NCBI GenBank assembly: GCA_002328035.1
Contig: DCVL01000059.1
Coordinates: 1 to 17,100 of the forward strand
Reading direction: 5' to 3'
From: Geobacter sp. UBA2189
Lineage (GTDB): Bacteria; Desulfobacterota; Desulfuromonadia; Geobacterales; Pseudopelobacteraceae
DNA length: 17,100 nucleotides
Numbering within the stretch: position 1 is the stretch's first letter; each line of letters starts with the position of its first letter. Of the stretch, positions 6,300 to 13,416 are shown one piece after another. Below the pieces are notes generated by a model. It saw nothing but the letters and a program-made list of their open reading frames with translations. It was not told where the DNA came from and ran no database searches. The position numbers and the translations under genes were made by a program.

Positions 6300-8603
6300 A
6301 TGTATCCAATAGTGACCTACAAAGAACGTTGTCGTACATGTTACTCCTGCGTCAGAACGTGTCCTGTGAAGGCAATAAAGGTTGATGCCGGATATGCTGA
6401 GATAATATATGAACGATGCATAGGGTGTGGTAACTGCCTTAACTGTCCACAAAAAGCCAAAGTAGTGGTGGATCGAATGGTAAAAACCCAAGAACTGCTG
6501 GCATCGCAAGACCCTGTTGTAGCTGTTCTTGGCTGTTCATTTCCTGCTTTTTTTCACGCATACAGCCCCGGACAGCTGGTTTCTGGTCTGAAAAGCCTGG
6601 GATTCCATGAAGTTCATGAAGGCGCATATGGTGTTCAGATGATATCCCCCCACTACACTGAGCAAATTGCTAAAACTGAACACCCATTAATCTCTACACA
6701 CTGCCCTTCCGTAGTTGCCATAATTGAACGGCACTACCCTAAATTGGTGCCCAATCTTATGCCGGTTGTATCTCCAATGCTGGCAATGGGACGCCTTATA
6801 AAAGAAACACTTGGAGAGAACACCAAGGTTGTTTATTTAAGTACCTGTATAGCGGCCAAATTCGAGATTCAATCTCCTGATGTCTCCAAATATATAGATG
6901 TAGTGCTTACATATGCCGAAATTGAGCTTTTTTTCAGACGTAGAGGCATATCTCCGGCAAATCTTGCAGAAGCAGGCTTTGACGGAATTGATCCAAAGCA
7001 TGCAAGGATGTTCACACTTACAGGCGGCACACTGCAAGCGCTTGGCATAACCACAGACTTTCTTGATACAGAGACCGTAGCAGCAGAAGGAGAAAGTCAC
7101 ACACTGGAAATTGTCAGGGATCTGGCTGCAGGCAGGATAAGTCCACGTTATGTTGATCTTCGCTTTTGTGATGGCGGCTGTATTGACGGCCCTGGAAAAA
7201 ACCTTGAACTTACACACCTCTACAAACGCAATCTGATAATTAACGCCAACAAGAGCGATATACCTTACAAAATGGCTCCACATTATCTCACTGCTACCAC
7301 TCCAAGCAATCTCTCCCGGATATTTACCGACAAGTCAATCAAGCTGCCGTTCCCTAAAAATGAAGATGTAAGGAGAATATTGAACGCTTCTGGTAAATTC
7401 AGTCAGGGGGATGAGCTTAATTGCCGCGCCTGCGGCTACGCAACCTGCAGAGAACATGCAGTGGCTGTATTTCAGGGGTTAGCAGACATAGGAATGTGCC
7501 TGCCCTACAATTTACGGAAGATGGAAGAGGATCGCGGCCTTTTGATGCAGAAATACGAATTGATGTCTCGTGAACTTGACAAACAGTTGGGTGAAGACAT
7601 GATCATAGGCGATGATCGTGAAAATTCAGAGGTAGTAGAGCTTATCAGACAGGTGGGGCCAACACCGACAACGGTCCTTGTTCGTGGCGAAACCGGCACA
7701 GGCAAAGAGCTGACTGCACGCGCCATACACCGCCTGAGTGTAAAAGCAGATAAACCGCTTGTAACCGTTAACTGTACGACACTTACCGATTCTTTACTTG
7801 AAAGCGAACTGTTCGGACACAAAAAAGGGGCTTTTACTGGTGCAATTTCCGATCGTAAAGGACTTTTTGAGTACGCTGACGGAGGCACCATATTTCTTGA
7901 CGAAATTGGAGACATAACCCCCAAATTACAAGCAGAGCTCCTAAGGCTGCTCGATCAGGGAGAGCTAAGACCTGTAGGTAGCACCGTAGTCAAAAAGGTA
8001 AATGTTAGACTTATAGCTGCAACCAACAAGGATCTTGAACAGGGCGTTCGGGAAGGTTGGTTTAGGGAAGACCTGTATTACCGCCTGAACGTCTTTTCAA
8101 TTGATCTTCCACCTCTTCGGGAGCGACCTGAATCAGTCCCGATACTCGCACGTCATTTTCTGGAAAAGGCTCGGAAAAAACTTAATAAACGCCTTACAGG
8201 TATTGAAGACAGGGCTATTACAGTCATGCGCCACTATCATTGGCCTGGAAATATACGTGAGATGCAAAACATTATAGAACGCGCTGCGGTACTTTCAAAT
8301 GATGGAATTATCAGACTGGAAAACTTACCCTCTGTATTCAGAGAGATCTATGACAACAGAGCCGGAATACTACCTACCGCAAGAAAGATCTCTTTTAAAG
8401 CAGAAAGAGAAACCCACGTTGGCAGACTGGAGCGGAACCTTATTTTGCGTTACATTGAAGAAGCAGATGGAAACATATCAAAAGCAGCAAAACTTGCTGA
8501 TATTCCGCGTCGTACTTTTTATAGACTGCTGGATAAGAACGGAATTGTAATCCAGCGCAAACCGAATCACCCGTTACCTATCAAGGAAGAGACCAGCATA
8601 TGA
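6300..8603 (+). CDS. Sigma-54-dependent activator with iron-only-hydrogenase-like sensor domain
   Basis: The chosen start gives 767 residues. Numbers below count from an ATG five codons upstream at 6285. Order: two [4Fe-4S] ferredoxin motifs (C16-C19-C22-C26P and C45-C48-C51-C54P); a domain like the C-terminal half of FeFe hydrogenase large subunits (about 75-355); a second Fe-S motif (C380, C383, C388, C405, the CxxCGxxxC type); a sigma-54 AAA+ domain with Walker A GETGTGKE (468-475), GAFTGA (515-520) and Walker B IFLDE (536-540); and a C-terminal Fis-type HTH (about 720-752). The four Cys expected to hold the H-cluster cubane are kept (C140, C188, C295, C299). The proton-relay Cys of the TSCCP motif is His139. 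A redox or hydrogen sensor is more likely than an enzyme. The start at 6300 has AAAGGA five bases upstream; the ATG at 6285 has none. No terminator follows. Confidence 0.9.
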   Translation: MYPIVTYKERCRTCYSCVRTCPVKAIKVDAGYAEIIYERCIGCGNCLNCPQKAKVVVDRMVKTQELLASQDPVVAVLGCSFPAFFHAYSPGQLVSGLKSLGFHEVHEGAYGVQMISPHYTEQIAKTEHPLISTHCPSVVAIIERHYPKLVPNLMPVVSPMLAMGRLIKETLGENTKVVYLSTCIAAKFEIQSPDVSKYIDVVLTYAEIELFFRRRGISPANLAEAGFDGIDPKHARMFTLTGGTLQALGITTDFLDTETVAAEGESHTLEIVRDLAAGRISPRYVDLRFCDGGCIDGPGKNLELTHLYKRNLIINANKSDIPYKMAPHYLTATTPSNLSRIFTDKSIKLPFPKNEDVRRILNASGKFSQGDELNCRACGYATCREHAVAVFQGLADIGMCLPYNLRKMEEDRGLLMQKYELMSRELDKQLGEDMIIGDDRENSEVVELIRQVGPTPTTVLVRGETGTGKELTARAIHRLSVKADKPLVTVNCTTLTDSLLESELFGHKKGAFTGAISDRKGLFEYADGGTIFLDEIGDITPKLQAELLRLLDQGELRPVGSTVVKKVNVRLIAATNKDLEQGVREGWFREDLYYRLNVFSIDLPPLRERPESVPILARHFLEKARKKLNKRLTGIEDRAITVMRHYHWPGNIREMQNIIERAAVLSNDGIIRLENLPSVFREIYDNRAGILPTARKISFKAERETHVGRLERNLILRYIEEADGNISKAAKLADIPRRTFYRLLDKNGIVIQRKPNHPLPIKEETSI

Positions 8604-8632
8604 GCTGTTCTGAAATAACGTATACTGCCATC

Positions 8633-8660
8633 AATTATGTGCCATCATAGACACACAATT
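8633..8660 (+). promoter_or_regulatory. Candidate upstream activator site for the sigma-54 promoter
   Basis: AATTATGTG (8633-8641) and CACACAATT (8652-8660) form an inverted repeat with eight of nine positions matched and a 10-base centre. TGTG-N10-CACA and ATGTGCCAT are shared with the dyad before the regulator gene. The centre lies about 110 bases before the predicted transcription start, the usual distance for a sigma-54 enhancer. The adjacent regulator is the obvious candidate binder. Confidence 0.6.
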
Positions 8661-8729
8661 AGGCATTACACAAAACATATGGCATCAACATCAAAGTTCA
8701 ACGTATTGTTTTAACTATATATTTTCTTT

Positions 8730-8746
8730 TTGGCATGGAATTGGCA
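8730..8746 (+). promoter_or_regulatory. Sigma-54 (-24/-12) promoter
   Basis: TTGGCATGGAATTGGCA matches the consensus TTGGCACG-N4-TTGCA, with GG at 8732-8733 and GC at 8744-8745, exactly 12 bases apart. Transcription would start near 8757, giving a leader of about 50 bases before the ribbon-helix-helix gene. An A/T-rich stretch (8706-8730) between the candidate enhancer and promoter would suit DNA bending. Confidence 0.85.
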
Positions 8747-8754
8747 TATACACA

Positions 8755-8765
8755 ACACATAGTGT
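8755..8765. promoter_or_regulatory. Short palindrome at the predicted transcription start
   Basis: ACAC-ATA-GTGT is a perfect 4+4 palindrome overlying the predicted start of the sigma-54 transcript, with extra ACAC units on both sides. It could be an operator for the ribbon-helix-helix protein encoded just downstream. It is short and may be chance. Confidence 0.3.
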
Positions 8766-8806
8766 AAACACAAAAACCAAATTTCTATATTAAAGGAGAA
8801 TAAAAA

Positions 8807-8989
8807 ATGGGAAGAATGAGAGAAAATCCAAGGTACAATGTTATTTCAATGAGGGTTAGTGACGAAGAACGTGAATACGTTGAGTCCCTTGTAAAACGGA
8901 CTCAAAAATCAGTATCAGACATAATGCGAGAAGCAATGGTAGCTCTTACCATTCAGCTCGATCGCCAAGATCTGCGTAAAACAGCTTAA
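8807..8989 (+). CDS. Small ribbon-helix-helix (CopG/MetJ-like) DNA-binding protein
   Basis: This 60-residue protein has the ribbon-helix-helix pattern: an alternating beta segment (YNVISMRVS), then two helices (DEEREYVESLVKRTQ and SVSDIMREAMVALTIQ). Such proteins bind DNA as dimers and usually act as repressors, either alone or as antitoxins. No toxin gene adjoins it: the next gene, ribonuclease G, lies on the opposite strand behind a strong terminator. AAAGGAG sits eight bases before the ATG. The gene has its own sigma-54 promoter and candidate enhancer, so it is probably the immediate target of the upstream regulator. Its own targets cannot be seen. Confidence 0.85.
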   Translation: MGRMRENPRYNVISMRVSDEEREYVESLVKRTQKSVSDIMREAMVALTIQLDRQDLRKTA

Positions 8990-9016
8990 TTTAAAACAAA
9001 TTAAGAGTTTTAAAAC

Positions 9017-9060
9017 AATGAGGGCGGAACAGATTAAAACTCTGAACCGCCCTCATTTTA
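9017..9060. terminator. Strong bidirectional terminator between the RHH gene and rng
   Basis: AATGAGGGCGG (9017-9027) pairs perfectly with CCGCCCTCATT (9047-9057), and an inner CAGA/TCTG pair closes the loop. On the plus strand it ends in TTTTATT; on the minus strand a T-rich stretch (TTGTTTTA) follows. It serves the RHH gene and, from the other side, rng, whose stop is at 9104. Confidence 0.9.
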
Positions 9061-9103
9061 TTCTGGTAAATTGTTAATTCATAGCAAATAAAGATAAAGA
9101 TAA

Positions 9104-10618
9104 TCAGCTTATTATAACCTCGAACTGTTCCTGGTGAAAACCTGGCTTGGCACGCACGGTAACCCGCTTCTTGAATTTTTTCTCCAGTTCTTCCAAACCC
9201 TTACGTTCTTCATCGTAAAGCAGATCCGCAACCTGGGGGTGAACACTAAGCAGCACTTTTGTGCCTCGTATATCCAGCATCTCACGCCTTAACTCACGAA
9301 ATATCTCGTGGCATACCGTTGTTTTTGATTTTATATACCCCCGTCCTTCGCAATATGGACATGGCTCACACATCATTCTGCCTATACTTTCCCTAACACG
9401 CTTACGGGTCATTTCAACAAGTCCCAGCTCAGAAATTTTTAGTATATTGGTTTTAGACTTGTCACTCTTCAGTGCTTCTTCAAGAGCCGCATAGACCTTC
9501 TCCCGATTGGCCTCTTTTTCCATATCTATAAAATCAATGATTATAATTCCGCCAATATTCCGAAGTCTTAGCTGATAGGCTATCTCCTTTACCGCCTCAA
9601 GGTTTGTTTTAAGGATGGTATCTTCAAGGTTGTGCTTACCAACAAATCGGCCGGTATTTACATCAATTGCAGTCAATGCCTCAGTCTGTTCAATAATTAT
9701 ATATCCACCGGACTTTAGCCATACCTTACGCCCAAGCGCCCTGCTTATCTCAACCTCAAGCCCATAATGATCGAATATTGGTTCTTCCTCATCATACAGT
9801 TCAATAGAGGATTTCATCTTGGGCATAAAAGTCGATATAAATTGAACTATACGATCATGGTCAGGTTTTGAATCAATTACGATACTATTGACATCATCTG
9901 TAACAATATCCCTCACAACCTTCTGAACCACATCAAGATCAGCATGAATGAGACATGGCGCTGCAGCTTTTTCCTTCTTCTTTACAATCTCTGCCCATAT
10001 CTTTGCAAGATACTGCATATCTGAACGTAGATCCTCCTCTGTTTTTCCTTCAGAAGCGGTACGAACGATAAAACCACAGCCTGGCTGTCGCAAACGTTCT
10101 ACAAGTTCTCTAAGCCTTTCACGCTCCTCTTCTTCCTCAATCCGGCGGGAAATACCAACATGATCAACCGTGGGCATATATACCAGATGACGACCAGGCA
10201 GAGAGATATGTGAGGTTATGCGCGCCCCTTTTGTACCAATAGGCTCTTTCGAGACCTGCACAAGAAGCTCCTGTCCCTCCTGCAGGAGATCTTCTATTGG
10301 ATGCAAAATCCTGTATTCCTGATCACTGCAGTCATCCTCAGCAAGAGTGAGCCTCTTACCATCATCCATAAGATTTTCATATTCCTCTATAGCGTCAAAC
10401 ACGTCAGCAACGTACAAAAATGCCGCCTTTTCAAGCCCAATATCGACAAAAGCCGCCTGCATACCTGGTAATACTCTTACCACGCGCCCTTTATAGATAT
10501 TGCCGACAATCCCTTTTTCACGTGTTCGCTCAATATAAAGCTCTGCAATAGTACCTTTTTCAATGAGCGAGATTCGAGTTTCATGGGCTGTTACGTTGAT
10601 TACCAGTTCTGATGGCAT
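9104..10618 (-). CDS. rng: Ribonuclease G (RNase E/G family endoribonuclease)
   Basis: This 504-residue cytoplasmic endoribonuclease acts on rRNA precursors and mRNA turnover, cutting single-stranded RNA with a preference for 5'-monophosphate ends. The order fits the family: an S1 RNA-binding domain (GNIYKGRVVRVLPGMQAAFV, from residue 39), the 5' sensor region (about 125-210), then the DNase I-like catalytic domain with Mg-binding aspartates D319 (TAIDVNTG) and D362 (IIIIDFIDM). The zinc-link Cys CEPCPYC (417-423) is followed by the C-terminal dimerisation segment. The length matches RNase G, and the long disordered tail of RNase E is absent. AGAGG lies eight bases before the ATG. It is 45 bases downstream of the radical SAM gene, so the two are very likely co-transcribed. 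Confidence 0.95.
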   Translation of the reverse strand: MPSELVINVTAHETRISLIEKGTIAELYIERTREKGIVGNIYKGRVVRVLPGMQAAFVDIGLEKAAFLYVADVFDAIEEYENLMDDGKRLTLAEDDCSDQEYRILHPIEDLLQEGQELLVQVSKEPIGTKGARITSHISLPGRHLVYMPTVDHVGISRRIEEEEERERLRELVERLRQPGCGFIVRTASEGKTEEDLRSDMQYLAKIWAEIVKKKEKAAAPCLIHADLDVVQKVVRDIVTDDVNSIVIDSKPDHDRIVQFISTFMPKMKSSIELYDEEEPIFDHYGLEVEISRALGRKVWLKSGGYIIIEQTEALTAIDVNTGRFVGKHNLEDTILKTNLEAVKEIAYQLRLRNIGGIIIIDFIDMEKEANREKVYAALEEALKSDKSKTNILKISELGLVEMTRKRVRESIGRMMCEPCPYCEGRGYIKSKTTVCHEIFRELRREMLDIRGTKVLLSVHPQVADLLYDEERKGLEELEKKFKKRVTVRAKPGFHQEQFEVIIS

Positions 10619-10663
10619 TCTTTTACCTCTAAAAAATATAATGAATATAAGAAATCGGATCTT

Positions 10664-13147
10664 CTACTGATCTTTGAAAATTAGCGCCGTTTTTTCAATC
10701 TTTATTGATTTCAGCAAGTCAGGATTCAGACCAGTTACCGCTGCAGTCAACTCCATAGCTTTTCCACGGCCTATTACAAGCTCCAGCGTTTCCCCTGACG
10801 CAGTAAGTTTACGGGTTTCCCGCCTTAAGTCAATAGCCTGCTGTTCACCTTTCTTCTCTCTAACCAGAATCCATGATGACTGTGCCATAAATTGCACACA
10901 CTGTTCCTTCAAGTGTTCAGACCCATATCCAGGCAATGTAACAGTATAACAGGTTGCATCAATAAGCGGTGTCAGTGAAGAAGCCTTTAAAGGTATCTCT
11001 ACAGCTTCAAGAACACGCATACCATCAGGGAGTACCCTGTTCAACCGTTCCTTAACCTCAGCTGCATCTGTATTATCAACAAACAGATCCATGTACTCAG
11101 CTCTGGATTCAACCCCTACTGAGGTGGCCGTTGCAAATGAAAAACGGGGATGCGGATGAAATCCCTGGCTGTATAGGATAGGCACCTCTGCCCTTTGCAC
11201 AGCCCGAGTGAAAAGATTGATAAGTTCAAGATGGCTCAGGTATCTAACCCTACCGGTTTTTGAAAAACGGATCCTTATGCGACGTTGGTTGATTTCCGGC
11301 AAATCGGCTTGAATAATCTGCTGAGGAAATTCCGGTTTGGTGGCAATCCGGTTTGCAACCTTCTTAAAATCACAGACACCACAATTAGTGCATGACCCAA
11401 AACGACAGTCGGGGGTATTGGACTCGGCAAAGGCACGTTCAAGTTCCTGCAACAGAAAACTTTTTTCTATGCCTGAATCAATATGAGCCCAAGGTAACAA
11501 CTCATCTTTCCCTCGTTCTCTAAGGTACCACTCAGGCAGTAAGGAACTGTCATGGAAAGCCTTCAGCCAACGGTCAAGCGAAAAATGTTCATTCCAGCCA
11601 TCAAAACAGGCGCCCAGATCAACAGCCCGCTCTATAGCAGATGCCAGTCTTCGATCACCTCTTGAAAACACACCTTCCATAAATGACAGCTCTGCATCCT
11701 GATATTTGAAATTAAGCTTGCGTTTTCGAAGTTCATCCCTGAGAAAACGCTGGCGTTCGCGGGTTTCTTCAAGCGAAATTTGACGTTCCCACTGAAACGG
11801 AGTATGCGGTTTTGGCACAAATGTGCTTACCGCGACATTGATCTCACCATGGCCACCTGCGCGCTTTGCCTGTGCTTTCACCTGTTTTGCAAGATCTGGT
11901 ATAGCCTTAATATCCTCCCAGGTTTCTGTAGGCAAGCCCATCATAAAGTAAAGCTTTATAAGACGCCATCCCGCTCCGAATATGGCATGCGCGCCTTCCA
12001 GAAGATCCTGCTCTGATATTCCCTTGTTAATAACCTGTCGCATCCTCTCTGTGCCTGCCTCCGGCGCAAGTGTGAAACCGGTCTTTCTTACCTTGCGAAT
12101 CTCATCAATCAATTCCTGAGTAAGGGTACCCACCCTGAGAGATGGCAACGAAACGGCAACCCTGTCCCGAGCATGGCGCAGCATGAGGTTCTTAAGTAGT
12201 GGTTCAATACAACTGTAGTCACCAGTAGAGAGCGAGAGCAGCGACACCTCATCATAACCGGTATTCTTAAGGGATCTATCAATAATATCGTTTATGCGCG
12301 CGGAAGAACGTTCTCGAAGTGGGCGGTATATGTAACCGGCCTGGCAGAACCTACAACCTCTAGTGCAACCCCTTGCCACTTCAACAGCCACCCTGTCATG
12401 TACGGTCTTCATAAACGGAACAACCGGACTGTCAGGAAAAGATGCAGAATCTATGTCAGATAGAAAACGCCTGCGTACAGAAGGATAACCCTGCTTTAGT
12501 GGTCGAATGGCTGATATCCTGCCATCATCAAAATAATCAATTTCAAAGAAGGAAGGAATATATACGCCTGGAATGGCAGAAAGTTTTTCCAGTAACAACT
12601 TTTTGTCACCGGAAGCGTCAATCTTCCATTCGCGCACCAGATTGGCTATTTCAAGAACGGCCTCTTCTCCATCACCGATCAAAAATGCATCAAAAAAATC
12701 GGCTACCGGCTCCGGATTGAACGCTCCCGGTCCCCCTCCAATAACCAGTGGCCAGCCGTTTTTACGTTCTGCCGACCTTATCGGCACATTTGCCTGCTTA
12801 AGCATACCAACTATATTAGTGTATGAAAGTTCATACTGCAGGGTGAATCCAATAATATCAACTTCCGCAAGAGGCAGATTGGTCTCAAGGGTAGAAAGCG
12901 GTATCTGTCTGGCTTTAAGCTGTGCAGCCATATCAGGCCAGGGGGCATAAACCCTCTCTGCAGATATCGCTTCCTGTTCGTTTAAAATCCTGTAAAGTAT
13001 ACGGAGACCCAAATGACTCATGCCAACTTCGTAGACATCAGGAAAGGCTAAAGCTATCCGCAGGTCAACATTTGACTTGATGACCGATCCCATCTCACCG
13101 CCCATATACCTGGCAGGTTTTTCAACACTAAGTAAATCCGGAACCAT
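10664..13147 (-). CDS. Fused radical SAM (TIGR03960) and DUF2344 (TIGR03936) protein
   Basis: This is an 827-residue protein. The N-terminal half (about 20-170) looks like a degenerate B12-binding-type Rossmann domain (PDVYEVGMSHLGLRILY and GGGPGAFNPEP). It is followed by a radical SAM barrel with CTRGCRFC (C261, C265, C268). A second cysteine cluster, CRFGSCTNCGVC (581-592), may hold another Fe-S centre. From about 622 the DUF2344 domain begins (RIRFSKTGRVRYLSHLELI, then FHPHPRFSFA). In many bacteria the two halves are separate neighbouring genes; here they are one. The pair is repeatedly found beside rng and often ribosomal protein L21/L27 genes, so an RNA- or ribosome-linked modification is suspected, but the reaction is not known to me. 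The start has AGGA seven bases upstream. A terminator-like hairpin sits just ahead of it. Confidence 0.92.
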   Translation of the reverse strand: MVPDLLSVEKPARYMGGEMGSVIKSNVDLRIALAFPDVYEVGMSHLGLRILYRILNEQEAISAERVYAPWPDMAAQLKARQIPLSTLETNLPLAEVDIIGFTLQYELSYTNIVGMLKQANVPIRSAERKNGWPLVIGGGPGAFNPEPVADFFDAFLIGDGEEAVLEIANLVREWKIDASGDKKLLLEKLSAIPGVYIPSFFEIDYFDDGRISAIRPLKQGYPSVRRRFLSDIDSASFPDSPVVPFMKTVHDRVAVEVARGCTRGCRFCQAGYIYRPLRERSSARINDIIDRSLKNTGYDEVSLLSLSTGDYSCIEPLLKNLMLRHARDRVAVSLPSLRVGTLTQELIDEIRKVRKTGFTLAPEAGTERMRQVINKGISEQDLLEGAHAIFGAGWRLIKLYFMMGLPTETWEDIKAIPDLAKQVKAQAKRAGGHGEINVAVSTFVPKPHTPFQWERQISLEETRERQRFLRDELRKRKLNFKYQDAELSFMEGVFSRGDRRLASAIERAVDLGACFDGWNEHFSLDRWLKAFHDSSLLPEWYLRERGKDELLPWAHIDSGIEKSFLLQELERAFAESNTPDCRFGSCTNCGVCDFKKVANRIATKPEFPQQIIQADLPEINQRRIRIRFSKTGRVRYLSHLELINLFTRAVQRAEVPILYSQGFHPHPRFSFATATSVGVESRAEYMDLFVDNTDAAEVKERLNRVLPDGMRVLEAVEIPLKASSLTPLIDATCYTVTLPGYGSEHLKEQCVQFMAQSSWILVREKKGEQQAIDLRRETRKLTASGETLELVIGRGKAMELTAAVTGLNPDLLKSIKIEKTALIFKDQ

Positions 13148-13168
13148 TAAATTTCCTGTCTGAGAATT

Positions 13169-13204
13169 AAAAAAGCCTCCGAAGTCAGCGCTTCGGAGGT
13201 TTTT
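13169..13204 (-). terminator. Terminator-like hairpin in the leader of the radical SAM-rng operon (possible attenuator)
   Basis: CCTCCGAAG (13176-13184) pairs with CTTCGGAGG (13191-13199) around a 6-base loop. On the minus strand six T residues follow (13174 to 13169), and on the plus strand five T residues follow, so it can end transcription both ways. The flanking genes diverge, so there is no ordinary upstream gene for it to terminate. It ends about 10 bases before the AGGA of the radical SAM gene. Confidence 0.8.
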
Positions 13205-13295
13205 GTTTAACGAGTTGATTATATGGAGCCAATAAGAGCTGGATTACCATAATCCCGTATTTTCATCTCCAGCAGATGCAACATCAGGCTTATCA

Positions 13296-13322
13296 TTTAT
13301 ATTTTTTTTATAGCTTTGTCAA
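13296..13322 (-). promoter_or_regulatory. Sigma-70-type promoter for the radical SAM-rng operon
   Basis: On the minus strand there is a perfect TTGACA (13322 to 13317) and TATAAA (13301 to 13296), 15 bases apart. That is a little short, but ATAAAT at 16 is an alternative. Transcription would start near 13288, giving a leader of about 140 bases that contains the terminator-like hairpin. Confidence 0.5.
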
Positions 13323-13416
13323 AGTAATCCGGCGCCTTCAATATAAACAGATTAATCTGTTTGCCTGTATTATCAGCTTCCGGTATTATGCCTCCCTCTT
13401 GATACGGAGTTATTTC

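Noticed and set aside
8690..8730. Integration host factor site between enhancer and sigma-54 promoter
   Set aside because: The stretch is A/T-rich and contains CATCAA, but no segment fits WATCAA-N4-TTR well.
8807..8989. Toxin-antitoxin module with the RHH protein as antitoxin
   Set aside because: No small toxin gene is adjacent on either strand; the next gene is ribonuclease G on the other strand behind a terminator.
13185..13266. Leader peptide controlling the attenuator (15 codons from 13266 or 21 codons from 13250)
   Set aside because: Both ATGs have purine-rich stretches too close to the start (0 to 2 bases), and neither peptide has a run of one amino acid, so translation-based attenuation is not supported.
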